Below, one piece after another: positions 11,549 through 21,868 of a stretch of DNA of 64,000 bases (within the stretch, counting starts at the first letter, position 1; every line of letters begins with the position of its first letter). The notes beneath the pieces are model-generated. The model searched no databases. It saw only the letters and a list, made by a program, of their open reading frames with translations, and was not told the origin of the DNA. The DNA is from Asparagopsis taxiformis (lineage: Eukaryota; Rhodophyta; Florideophyceae; Bonnemaisoniales; Bonnemaisoniaceae): contig JALQPE010001692.1 in assembly GCA_030407315.1 (NCBI GenBank), forward strand, positions 1-64,000. The letters run 5' to 3'. A program made the position numbers and the translations under genes.

Positions 11549-11896
11549 GTGTTCCCCGGATAAAGGGGTGCTCGCAGCCGCCCCAAAAGCCGCCTAGCTT
11601 GACAGCTGTAATTTTAACACATTACACATCAAGGACACTGCCTGCTTCACGCCACCTCGTCAGGTTTCGAGAGCCCGACTCGGGCCCGTTCCGAACGGAC
11701 ACTCACATCTCGATTGCCTGTCTTGCATTCCAGCGGTCACGATAGGTGTGTACCTAACAAAATTTCGGTTGTATTGTGTTATTATTTCCAGCGATTGGCG
11801 TTCACGACCATTCTTCAACTTAACGTGAAACATACCATCCACATCACTCGAATACGTCAACGTCAACCATCTCTTTTCCTTTCCAACTCAACAACC

Positions 11897-14800
11897 ATGG
11901 CGGATACGCATTTCAGCAGTTTGTTTTCAACGGTTTGCGGCGATCAAGTGAGCGCGTCAGCGGAGTCGCGCGGACTCAAGCGCGGCGTCGATGTCAATTT
12001 GTTTGCGGACGTGGACGGTGCGGCTGTGCATATTGGGACGGCTTCGGTGAGCACTGCTGGTGGCGATGTTGGCCTTCCGCGCACGCTGCACAACCACAAG
12101 CTGCCGGAAACCGACGAGGCGGACTATATCGTCGTGCGCAACATTGCGACTAAGGACAAGTTCAAGGACCTCCCGTTCCCGTACATGTTTGATGGCGCCG
12201 AGGGACCGCCGGAGACGATGGGTGGAGCATACGCCGCGGCGTTTTACCCTTGGGATACTCGGATGATGCGCCCCGCTGCGGAGGATGGCCCTAGCGACAT
12301 TCGTACCCCTGCTGCAGCGTCAAAATTCAACGCAGCGACGAACCAGGCCAGCTCGGGACGGATGCCCAGTACCGGTCCAGCAGGCGAAATCACTGGTTCG
12401 GGGGGTACGAAGCATCCAGCACGCTCCATTCCGGTTTCGGGAGGCACGAAGCGCCCTGCTCGCTCTGCAAGACCCTCCAGTGGAGGCACGAAGCACCCTG
12501 CTCGCTCCAACGTCACCGAAGCTACTACGCAGGACGTAACCGAGGTGGACGACGAACCGGAGGTGGCGGAGAGCATTCGTGAGCAGCAGGGGACGCAAAT
12601 TACGGTGCCCAAGTTTGTGACGTCGGATTACGTCGGAGAAGGAGCGACTGTGTTGGTGAGGCAGCTAGTGGAACCGGCCGTGACCCTTCGCGATGTGAAA
12701 GAAGACCACGTGGAGGACCTGCGCAACAATATGTTGGCTGTGGGGTATGTGAGCTCTTCGCGTATCACTGTGACGGTGCTGAGGTCGCAGAACACGCATC
12801 TGCCCGCCGACACGCGTCTGTTCCAGAATGGCAAATTCCATGCCAATGCGAACGTGACCGTGATCGACGGACTGCATCGTCTCAATGCTATGCATAGCAT
12901 TGCGGATGACTTCACGCGCCTCACCCGTATGCACAGAACCAAGCTGCCACAGGACGCAAACCGCTTGCGCTGGGTTACTCAGCCTCTGGATGTGTACTAC
13001 CTTCGCCGCAAGGACGACAGTGATCTTCAGCCTCATGAGATCATCCACAAGAGTGCAGAGTCGAACCATACGACTGGGACGCAACTGACGGAGCGCTCCC
13101 TGGTTCGAATCTTGTCGTCCATCCAGCAGTTCATCCGTACGATTGCTGTTGCAAATAACGTGGAAAACGCTGGCGACTTGCGTGAGTCTGATGTCATCCG
13201 AACATTGTTCGAGGCGCAGTTCATGGGGATGATGAATTCAACGAACACGGCCCGGCGGTGGACGCGTTTGGCTATAGCAACGCTGAAGCATCCTGTTCTC
13301 GACGAAGTGTTGCGTGAGCTGAACAATTCCGAGCGCCGCAACGAGATTGGGATAACGCACCTGGACCACAAGATAGTGCGCGAGTTGCTGGAAGAAAACT
13401 TTGTCTTCGTCTTGCGTGGTCTTTCGGAGTACTTGAACCCTGCTCATGGTGGACGTCCGGATGGACGCTTTGACGTGAACGACTTCTATACATACGTCCG
13501 TCGCGTGACTGCAATAGCAAATTCTCTGTACGCTGCGTTTGGGCGCCCAAAGAGTATTATGCGCAAGTCATTTCTGAGCACAGAGATGGCAATTGGGTCG
13601 GTTAAGCAGCCGAAGGAGTTGCAATGGCATCTCACCAATGCCATTGCAATGTATAGAGGGGACGACCGGAGCAGTGAGGTTCGAATGCGACGGAGAACCA
13701 CGCGTTTACAGGATTTGGAAACGAACTTGAAAGAGTTTTTCAATCCGACATTGAAGAAGAAGACTAAGGCTCGACGCAAACGCCGCCCTTCTGCTGCCAA
13801 TGTGAGACTCACTCACAAGAAGCAGCGGAATGTCGAACATGAGCCTGCTTCGCATGGCATCCGCCGCCGTTCACAGCGACTTCGCTCGACGGGGAGCACA
13901 CGCCTCGAGGAAGAAGAGCCGGTTGTGGTACAACAATCCGCCGGGGAAGAAGAGCAGGCCGTTGTTGATAAACCCACCGATCAACAACAAGCCACTGCTT
14001 CCGGTGATGAGGTTGACGAAGACTCCGCCCGTTCCCCCGATTCTGCCGTTGAGATTGTCCCCCAAGATAACCAACGTGCTGGTGCGACTCCCTCCAACCA
14101 AGAATCTGTCCATACCGCTTCGGACGAGGAAGACAAACAGGGTGCAGACGAGGGCCAAGTCGAAAGCAAGGGGGTCCGCGAAGTGACAATTACATTCACT
14201 GTTCCGGAAGGAGTGGAAGTCGATGAAGACGGTTACATCGTTCGTGACTCTCCTTCTGAACACGACCTCCTGTTCGACGACCGTATGCCATCTCTTCCCG
14301 ACGATTTCGAAGTCAAAGACCGAGCTGAAGGGCATCATCTGGCGCAGCGTCCCGCGGACGTCATCGCATCGGTGAGGGTTGGCTGTCTGCCCCCGATTGA
14401 GCTCAGGTTGTTATTGGAGAGTGTGGAAATCGATGAGGAGGGCAGAGAGGTGAGGTATTTGAAGCAAGTGGCGATGGACCCTGTGTTTGAGGGGCTGCAT
14501 ATTCCGGAACAACATCGGGCTCGTCATCTTGTTTTGGAGATCGACACCATCTATCCGATGTTTTTCGCAGCGTGGAAGATGGCTGCCAAGGCGATGTGTG
14601 AGCCTACATCGACGTTTCTACCCTCGAGGCTGGACTTCGCCCAGGTTGCGCGAATGTCTACAAGCTGGAAGGATTCGTATGAGGCCGGCACTGGTATGGC
14701 GTACTTCCACAATTGCCGAACGGAAATCAACGAGCGAGGGTATACGGTGATGCACAATTTCGCGGATGTAAGCTACCTCGATGCGTCGGACAAGTTCCCA

Positions 14801-15832
14801 TTTGACTTGGGTCTCATGGAAGAAATTCCTAACCAGGAATTGTTTCGGTACTTCTTGGGAACATGGGAGGGGGAGCAGGTGCACAAGGACCCTGGGAACC
14901 GGCAGCTGTGGAGTCCCATTGTCAATACAGGGGACGATGAAACAGATGAGAAGAACCGGAATGAGGGGAGGGCTCGCTTCACGTCTACGCGCCACTGCCT
15001 GGTTGACTATGCCGAGAACGATGAGACGCATATCGACCGGTTCAAGTTTGTGACGCGGCGAGCCCTGCTGGATGTGTGGTTGGGAATCCTTGTCCGGCTG
15101 ATAGGGCTGGAGGAGTGCGGTTTACCGGGAGAAAAACTTGTCATGCCGGCATCTGGGGGACGGTTTTTGATAACGGGAAAGGGGTGTCCTCGGCAGGTCC
15201 CACACAATGATTTCCCTGTTCCTCCTCGCGACCGCAAAGATCAACTTCCGGGTTACTTTGTTATTGCCAACGGAGATGACCCATTCCCTATCTGGGTGTG
15301 TCCAGGGTCCCACAAGTACGTCTTTTCCAAAGCGCTGGAATTAGATATATACGCCAAGACGATGAAGCTGAAGAAGGTAATCGTTCCGCCACGTTCAGTC
15401 TTCATCGGTCACGGCCATGTACAACATGCCGGGGCAGGGCATGTCGACAGAGTTGTGTCACACACGACAACGAGGTATCACACGTATTTCAGGAATGCGT
15501 CGTATCCGATTCCCGACAATGTTTCGTTTGGTTTCATCAGGCGGTTGGGATTCGAAGAAGAAGTAATCCCCAATGCTCCGCGCCGGTCTGCCAGGCAAAG
15601 TCAACCGGCACCTGTCAATGTTCGCCACAAGACAGTTGTTCCCATCCCGGTCAAGAAAGATCGTAGGCCGAAGACAGGGCAGCTCGGAATGATGCGGATG
15701 AAGACGGCAGAACGCAAGCCAGAACGCAAGCCTCTATTCTACCACAATTGGTGGGTCCCGTGCATGCCTATTCTGCCGGGAGATCCTGATTATGATCAGG
15801 ACGAAGACGGAGAACAATTTTCCGAGGGCTAG
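11897..15832 (+). CDS. ParB-like domain plus 2-oxoglutarate/Fe(II) dioxygenase-like protein
   Basis: Intact 1311-residue gene. I chose ATG 11897 for its context (ACAACCATGG) and because upstream in-frame sequence has no ATG. Residues about 150-205 hold three GGTK(H/R)PARS basic repeats. A ParB-like fold is suggested at about 255-340 by VTLRDVKEDHVEDL and the signature VIDGLHRLNA. A helical region follows, then a basic linker (KKKTKARRKRR, probable nuclear signal) and an acidic linker. The C-terminal part (about 850-1250) carries HND at His1103/Asp1105, PGSH, and FIGHGHVQHAG with His1177 followed by RYHTYF. That H-x-D...H...R order is that of PhyH/JBP-type dioxygenases. Likely role is oxidation of a modified base or another chromatin substrate at sites bound by the N-terminal part; this is inference. 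Palindromic repeats flank the gene on both sides. Confidence 0.75.
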   Translation: MADTHFSSLFSTVCGDQVSASAESRGLKRGVDVNLFADVDGAAVHIGTASVSTAGGDVGLPRTLHNHKLPETDEADYIVVRNIATKDKFKDLPFPYMFDGAEGPPETMGGAYAAAFYPWDTRMMRPAAEDGPSDIRTPAAASKFNAATNQASSGRMPSTGPAGEITGSGGTKHPARSIPVSGGTKRPARSARPSSGGTKHPARSNVTEATTQDVTEVDDEPEVAESIREQQGTQITVPKFVTSDYVGEGATVLVRQLVEPAVTLRDVKEDHVEDLRNNMLAVGYVSSSRITVTVLRSQNTHLPADTRLFQNGKFHANANVTVIDGLHRLNAMHSIADDFTRLTRMHRTKLPQDANRLRWVTQPLDVYYLRRKDDSDLQPHEIIHKSAESNHTTGTQLTERSLVRILSSIQQFIRTIAVANNVENAGDLRESDVIRTLFEAQFMGMMNSTNTARRWTRLAIATLKHPVLDEVLRELNNSERRNEIGITHLDHKIVRELLEENFVFVLRGLSEYLNPAHGGRPDGRFDVNDFYTYVRRVTAIANSLYAAFGRPKSIMRKSFLSTEMAIGSVKQPKELQWHLTNAIAMYRGDDRSSEVRMRRRTTRLQDLETNLKEFFNPTLKKKTKARRKRRPSAANVRLTHKKQRNVEHEPASHGIRRRSQRLRSTGSTRLEEEEPVVVQQSAGEEEQAVVDKPTDQQQATASGDEVDEDSARSPDSAVEIVPQDNQRAGATPSNQESVHTASDEEDKQGADEGQVESKGVREVTITFTVPEGVEVDEDGYIVRDSPSEHDLLFDDRMPSLPDDFEVKDRAEGHHLAQRPADVIASVRVGCLPPIELRLLLESVEIDEEGREVRYLKQVAMDPVFEGLHIPEQHRARHLVLEIDTIYPMFFAAWKMAAKAMCEPTSTFLPSRLDFAQVARMSTSWKDSYEAGTGMAYFHNCRTEINERGYTVMHNFADVSYLDASDKFPFDLGLMEEIPNQELFRYFLGTWEGEQVHKDPGNRQLWSPIVNTGDDETDEKNRNEGRARFTSTRHCLVDYAENDETHIDRFKFVTRRALLDVWLGILVRLIGLEECGLPGEKLVMPASGGRFLITGKGCPRQVPHNDFPVPPRDRKDQLPGYFVIANGDDPFPIWVCPGSHKYVFSKALELDIYAKTMKLKKVIVPPRSVFIGHGHVQHAGAGHVDRVVSHTTTRYHTYFRNASYPIPDNVSFGFIRRLGFEEEVIPNAPRRSARQSQPAPVNVRHKTVVPIPVKKDRRPKTGQLGMMRMKTAERKPERKPLFYHNWWVPCMPILPGDPDYDQDEDGEQFSEG

Positions 15833-16108
15833 ATAGCTTAACAACAACTACTTTAGGAAACAATTATCGAGAATATAATCATCTCCTTTATCACTTTCAA
15901 TCTATGAACCTACTATAATGTACTTCCGTTCCATGCTTTCAAACTAGATTGTCCATTCCCTCGTGGGTTGGAGCATGATTTCCAGGACGATTCCCTCACA
16001 TCTCTAGACTCGATGGTCTATGCTAGAAATAGCAGAACAATTGGGTTTGTACGTGCTTCATCGCCTACTTGCTTCCGGTAATGGGTGGACTTGCACGATA
16101 CACGATCA
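15833..16108. other. 3' flank of the ParB/dioxygenase gene
   Basis: AT-rich sequence without a coding region. It probably contains the 3' UTR; no textbook AATAAA is seen. Confidence 0.4.
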
Positions 16109-16309
16109 ACCTGAAATGGACGTCCGGTGGGTGTCCAGCTCAGATGCATTGCTGGCCAGCCCAGAACTTGTAGAATTTCGGGCAGCAAAAAAATTGCAAA
16201 AAACATCGATTTGGGCGGTCGAAAGTGCCGTACGGCACATCCCCATCTCAAAAACATGTTCACATCTGCATGTTTTTGAGAATAGCCCAAATTTTAATTC
16301 AAATCAAGG
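16109..16309 (+). repeat. Palindromic repeat copy R6
   Basis: Palindrome at 16225-16238. It has the same subfamily differences as R3. Confidence 0.9.
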
Positions 16310-16567
16310 TGTCTAATTTGGCCAGAACGGCCCCAGGAACCGGCCGCCGCCCCGAGTGGGGTTGTCTCTGGCTTCTGTAAGCACTAACTGTAAGCCAAAA
16401 TCTCGTCTCACGACGGGTCGATTTCAGGCTCAACACGTCAGGGACAGGTCTTGGTCCTTGTTCCATCATGGTCCCGCCTCACTGTCTCACGACCAACCTG
16501 AAATGGACGTCCGGTGGATGTCCAGCTCGATTGCACTGCTGGCTAGCCCAGAAATTCTAAAATTTCC
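16144..16567 (+). repeat. Right copy of the roughly 420-bp direct repeat
   Basis: Partner of 10498-10919. The two copies lie 5.65 kb apart in the same orientation and bracket R4, R5 and the ParB/dioxygenase gene. Confidence 0.85.
16496..16567 (+). repeat. Palindromic repeat fragment R7
   Basis: Only the first 70 or so bases of the family are present. Similarity stops at AAATTTC, before the palindrome. Confidence 0.8.
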
Positions 16568-17890
16568 GAAAAATCAATTTGGTGGCCCAGCATCTCCTGT
16601 GCCGAAAATTCCCGCACTCACTTCTGATATACGTCTAGACGTGTTTCGCACTTGTACGCATCAGGGAAGGCTGCACGGAAGGTTGAGACTACGCTACTTG
16701 TGTACCGCGTCGTCTGAAATAGCGAGTAGTGTTTGTTGTATAGTTGTGGAGTATGCGTCTGTGTTTGTAAAGCTTGCAGAACGGGATAGGGATGTGGGTG
16801 GCCCTATTTTATGAATACATGAGTACCAATATTCAGGGTGACAAAGCGGAAAGTCATAGGTTCGTACATGTTTGAGATTGCATAGTAGAGAAAATATTTT
16901 CATCGAAATTTACATGGAGCTGATGGAGGTTTTAAGGATGAGGTATGAGAGGAAGAAAATTCTTCTGTGGTATGAGGATGTGTTCTGTGGGGGGATGGAA
17001 TCTTGGGATGGTACAGAGGGAGTGGAAATGTACGGAGTGCGGGTTTAGAATGGATTGTGATTCGGAGAGGAGTGCCGACAAGCATATTATGGGGATTGGG
17101 GAGACGCTGCGGGGTGTTGGGGTAGTGAGGGCGGAGGAGGAGTTTAGGTGGGACCGTAGGAGGGTGCGGTTGAAGGCGCCGAGAGGAGGGGTTTTTTTAG
17201 GAAAGTGAGGAGAAAGAGGCGGGAAGGGGGGTGGCGTCTGTTCTGGCTGTGGTGAGTGGGGATGTGATAGAGAAGAAGGGGGTTATTGTATTTGGGGAGG
17301 GAGGGGAGTGGGAGGAAGGGTGCGAAGTGGGGGGTTGATATGTGTTTCAGAGCGGGGAGGTTTCTGGGGAGACGGCGGGGGAGCGGGAGCGTGGGCCGGT
17401 GGTGGTGGTGTATACGGTATCGAAGATGCGGATGGCGTGGGGGCATGGAGCAGCTGAGGGAGGGAGGGGTGGAGCAGGTCGGGTACGGGATGGGGAGTGA
17501 GAGGTTTTGGAAGAGTAAGCTGCAGGGGAAGTTTGTGGAAGGGCGAAGGAGAGGGGTTGAAGGTAGAGGAGAGAGGGTATTGAAGAACAATACGTTGCAA
17601 AGGTGTTGGGGGGGAGCATGGTCGAGGAGATAGGGGGTGTTTTTCCCTATTCTGAGGTAGTATGAGGACTGGTTATACGAAATCTGTACGGTAGAGCAGA
17701 AAAGTAGGTATGGAATGGAGGTGTGCACCGTGGAAGCGGGGATAGGTAGCTGAAAATGCGTGCTAGAGTGGTATTGGGGGTGTTTGAGGTACAGTACGGG
17801 GGAGGTGAGCACCAACTGGAAGGGGGTGTGAGCGAGAGGATGAAAAAATTAAAGACGAAATTGGAGTCGACCGACAAGGAAAAATAGAGT
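16568..17890. other. Non-coding, strongly purine/G-skewed stretch
   Basis: From about 16920 to 17880 the plus strand is very rich in G and A, with runs such as GGGAGGGAGGGGAG near 17295. The open frames here, including 17815-17144 on the minus strand, are low-complexity Pro/Ser/Leu by-products of this skew. Nothing else is recognised. Confidence 0.6.
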
Positions 17891-17894
17891 GGTC

Positions 17895-18195
17895 GCCGTG
17901 ATGGATGCGGACATCCAAGTCGAGCACGGCGGCAGAAATTTCTGGGGTCGAAATTTTTGAATTTCTGAACCGGCGCCCGTCCTAGGTGGACATAGACATG
18001 GCGGAAGTCCATCCCGAGGGGGACATCCGTGGTACTAGAAACAATGAATGTCGCCCTAGTAATACTAGACGTACTAGACCGCATGGACGTCCGGTTCTAG
18101 GCGGACATCCAAAAATACTGGAGAACATGGACGTCCGCCTAGTAATACTAGGTGTACTAGAGGTTGTGGACGTCCGCGTCCATTTCCGAGAACAC
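17895..18195. repeat. Repeat-rich junction with GGACGTCC and CTAGTAATACTAG motifs
   Basis: The palindromes GGACGTCC and CCTAGTAATACTAG recur here (CCTAGTAATACTAGG at 18138-18152, a second copy at 18055-18068). The block abuts the broken end of the Ty3-type pol gene, so it may mark a later insertion or a rearrangement breakpoint. Confidence 0.55.
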
Positions 18196-20053
18196 AGACG
18201 TACGTTGTCTAAGTAGACCAGGCACGATTGCCAACGTACTCCGGAGAGGATTATGTCCAAAGTCCGCTGAAACGTAGCGGGGGCATTTCGCAGCCCGAAT
18301 GGCATTCGCACGTAGCGATACGTTCCCATCAAAGACGTAAACGTTGTCTTATCCCGGTCCTCGGCGGAGACGGGCACTTGCCAGTAACCGGCGTTACAGT
18401 CGAGTGTCGTGAATATGGCGGCGTCGCCAAGCGAGTCTAGACAATCTTCCATACGAGGAAGTGGATACGAATCAGCGATCGTTTTCGCGTTCAAACGTCT
18501 GTAATCGACACAGAAACGTAAGGATCCGTCCTTCTTCGGCACAACACGATTGGTGACGCCCATTCGCTGGACGCGGGTTCGATAACCCCTTCGTTGAGCA
18601 TCTTCGTGATCTGCTCCTCGGCTATCGTACGTAAAGCCGGACCCTGACGATAGGGCATTGAACGTATGGGCCGCGTGCCCGGTTCGAGTTCGATTCGATG
18701 CTCCGTAGCATTGATTTCGCCGAGGCGTCCGCTCGTCCACATTGACGAATGTGTAGCTAGCATCTCGTTGATGCGCTTTCGTAAATCCTCGTCGTCGAGG
18801 TGCGACAAATCGATTGTCGACTGCCAATCCGTGGCGGGGTCGTTCCCCTTTTCGTTGACTACCGGGTCTGGCGTTTCGTCGCCCAACCCGTTCGTCTTTG
18901 TCAGTGTCGTCGCGTCGACTAGTGGTAGGTTCAAAACCTTCGCGAGGGCTTCGCCGCCCTCACGTTTGAGTGGGACGATTCCCAACGGGGAGCGTACCGC
19001 GTACGCAATCATCGCGCCTTTCGGCAATTCGCGGTCCTTCTTAGTGAAGTTCGACACGCTAATAGAGAACGTCTCTCTCGGTCCTACGTCGACCACTCCG
19101 TTGGCTATGCGTAGCCCATGGCGAAACTGTACCGACGCTTTCGGTTCGAGGAACACGAGTCCGGTCGCATCCGTCGTCACGTTGACGGTCCGTTGCAACA
19201 TCGCCGGTACACGCGTGTACTTCGTCAGGCGAACCGAGAACGTTCGGCTTGGCCGATTCGCGGCCGCGTTACGCTCGCGGCGTTTCGGGTGTTCCACGTT
19301 TGGATTCGTCTCTTCCCCCTCCTCGTACGGAGTCGTCGTATCACCTTCCGCGATGATAGGTATCGTGTCTCCTCGATGGAGCTCGATTGTTTGCGCTCGG
19401 CAGCGTATAGCATCGACATGCTTCGTCATGAACGATGTGCCCATTATAACGGGAACAGCCAGCGTGTTGGCTACGAAGAATTTTACGCGGAACAGCGAGT
19501 TCCCCAGCCTGACGCGAAGGAGGATGACGCCTTCGATAGGCAAACGCCGCCCGTTGGCGTCTCCGAGCTTCGGTAGCTCTTCGTCACGTAGACAGCGGTC
19601 AACCCAGTCGTAGGGTAGTAAACTTGTTCGTATCAAGTTGTAGCCGCTGCACGTGTTCATCGCGATGGTAATTGCCCTCATCACTTTGACGTCTAGTCCT
19701 ATCGTTCCGGACACGATATAATGCTCCGAAGCAAGTAGGCACGTGTGCCCGTCGAGAACCAACGGTTCGGTCCTGACCGGCGCGCGGTCTACGTCTTCGT
19801 TAGCGGTTCGTCGCTTCGCCGCATGAGCCCGTATGGCTTCTTTTGCGTCGACACGCTTCGTATGAGCCGCTTGCTTGGCTTTCTCGCGTTCTGAAGCTTC
19901 GTTCTTTCGTGGAGCGCGTCTCCTTCTTCCACGGGATTTGCTCTTCTCGTGAGGTTCCTCCGTCCCGTTGGGTTGCGTGCAATCCCCCACCTCGGATATC
20001 GTTTGACTCGAGTTGGCCTTCGCGGCCGTGAGTTTTTCGTAACTCTCGTTCAT
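18195..20053 (-). pseudogene. Ty3-type pol fragment: protease and partial reverse transcriptase
   Basis: Starts in the gag frame after one in-frame TAG (20137-20135). A retropepsin-like region has MNTCSGYNLI where an active enzyme has DTGSG, so the catalytic Asp is Asn. The RT begins with the N-terminal block ending PASSEWASPIV, then shifts frame near 18555 into VPKKDGSLRFCVDYR, and reaches LVYLDN, where YxDD is expected. Coding similarity stops just after that. The product is therefore inactive on three counts: frameshift, two catalytic substitutions and truncation. Confidence 0.75.
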
Positions 20054-20134
20054 CGGTGAGCCTGCGGAGGACCAATCATCGATGTCAGTCGCCCCTTTTA
20101 CGTAAGGGTTCAGGCGGTGTGGGTGGCTCGTGAC

Positions 20135-21528
20135 CTACATCGCCTGGTCGTTTTCCGGTGCGAGGCCGTTCGACACGTCGTCGTCGTGAGCCCACGAAGC
20201 TCGTTCGTCATCGTGACTCGTTTCCACCTCGAGTGGTGTTTCGTCAGCGGGAGTCGTCACGTAGACTCCGCTGCGGCCATTACGCTGGCCATTTCGTTCG
20301 CTCGCCCACGGGCGGGGATCACGTCGATCATTACGAAAGTCATCGCGGCGCCGGTCTAATGGCCTTCCCCTGTCACGATTGGGGTTTCGGAGTATCGTAG
20401 GCGGCGTGCCATACCTCCGCGAGTTCACGTTCCCTCGCTCACCAGGTCGTTCCTGGTTCCGTTTGGCCATTCGTTGGCGGAAGTACTCAGCCTGCTGTGG
20501 GTTGCTCTTCACGTGGAAGAGGTAGTACTTGTACGCGAAAAAGATCCGTTGATCTGGCGTCAGACGCGGACACGTAAACGTCGAGTGGCCATCTTCGCGG
20601 CATGACCAACACGATAGCGTCCAGTAATCATTCGGGATTACGGAATGCGCTAATTGCGTCTGCTTGCTCGTGAGCTTCGGCACGTCCTCGCATGGACGGT
20701 TCAATCGAGCTTCGAGCTCGTCCGGTTTTTCGTTTGCCGTTTTCGTATCGTTGGGCGGCGCCCCATTCGTGAAAAGTATCGCCTCCAGATTCTCGGCAAC
20801 GTGAGCCGCAACGAGCCATACGTCGTCATCATCCCTCGCGGGGATTTTCGGGTTACCATCGTGGTAATTGGGCTCGTTAGCCCGTTCATTACGTAAGTAC
20901 ACGGGCTCATCGTAGTCTGCGAACTTCCTCGACCCGTGGTCGGAAATAGCCAACGTAGGCTTCACCGGAAACCGCACTTTCGGTTTCGCAGCTGACGCGA
21001 CAGCTGCCGTACGTGCACGGAAGGTCGTTCCTTCGGCCGTCGCCAATCGTCTCACAACGGTGAGGTCGTTCCTCTCTCGTTCGGGGAGTGACCGGAGTCG
21101 TTCCGTCACAGCTGCCCGCGTCGAGGGCAGTAAACCACGCACGTAGTGGTGAACTAGGAGTCGGTCCGTAAACACGTAGTTGCACGCCCGCGTGACAGTA
21201 TCGAGTCTATCAGCGTACTGATTCTCGTCCTCGTTATGATTCTGCGTGATCATCGTGACCTTTTTGTAGGCCTCCTGCAGCACGTCGTCTTGCAGGTATC
21301 GTTTAATCAACGCGTTGATTACGTGAGGCCACGAGAACCTCTTCGTCGGATCAGTTGTGATCACGCCAGTCGTGCACTGGGAATCGTAGAACCGTCGGGC
21401 GTCCCCGTCGAGGAAGAAGTGCAGCGTACGTACTGCCACTCCCTCGCACACTACGAGTGTGCTGAACCCACCACGTATTTGGGCGAGGAATCCGAGCAAC
21501 GTAATCGGATTCCGACCGGAGAACGGTC
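20135..21528 (-). pseudogene. Ty3-type gag, C-terminal part with zinc knuckle
   Basis: This is the second half of the outer gag. A retrotransposon-gag helical domain covers about 21499-20950, and the CCHC knuckle CWSCREDGHSTFTC lies near 20610. An Arg-rich tail follows. Removing the inserted element and one GGTC copy joins it in frame to the N-terminal half at 27015-28030. It ends with TAG at 20137-20135, after which the same frame stays open into pol. Confidence 0.75.
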
Positions 21529-21868
21529 TGTAGACTGCAATGCTCCGTGCAGGTACCGGTAGACTGCAGTTCTCTATGCAGGCACTTGTTGCAGGGACTA
21601 GCAGTGATAGGTACCGTTTGCGGTATGATTCAATAGCGTAATTCTATCAGCCTGTGCGTGGCACCCACGCCAGGCTCCACATCATTCCGGTGTCACCCAC
21701 GCCGGGTTTCTCCGCATCCCTCCAGTGTCACCCACGCCGGGTTTCTCAACCTAATTTCCTTCTGGGACTAGGATTTTTACATAAAAGGCTCACAAGCCTG
21801 GCCGTCCTTCGACCCCGGAGGACAGAGTCAAAATTTTCCCCACAGCCGCAGTCTACCTGTAGTCTACA
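21529..21868 (+). repeat. 5' LTR of the inner Ty3-type element
   Basis: TGTAGAC...GTCTACA, 340 bp. It contains a triplicated (C/T)CACCCACGCC(G/A)GG motif (about 21660-21745) and an ATAAAA motif near 21782. Confidence 0.9.

Noticed and set aside
11714..11896. Upstream extension of the ParB/dioxygenase frame
   Set aside because: No ATG; the extension starts at a TTG and has non-coding composition. ATG 11897 has a better context.
12244..12612. Minus-strand frame inside the ParB/dioxygenase gene
   Set aside because: Antisense shadow of the GGTK(H/R)PARS repeats.
13809..14338. Minus-strand frames under the acidic linker
   Set aside because: Shadows of Glu/Asp-rich codons of the real gene.
17144..17815. 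223-residue minus-strand open frame
   Set aside because: Low-complexity Pro/Ser/Leu product of a purine-skewed tract; no domain.
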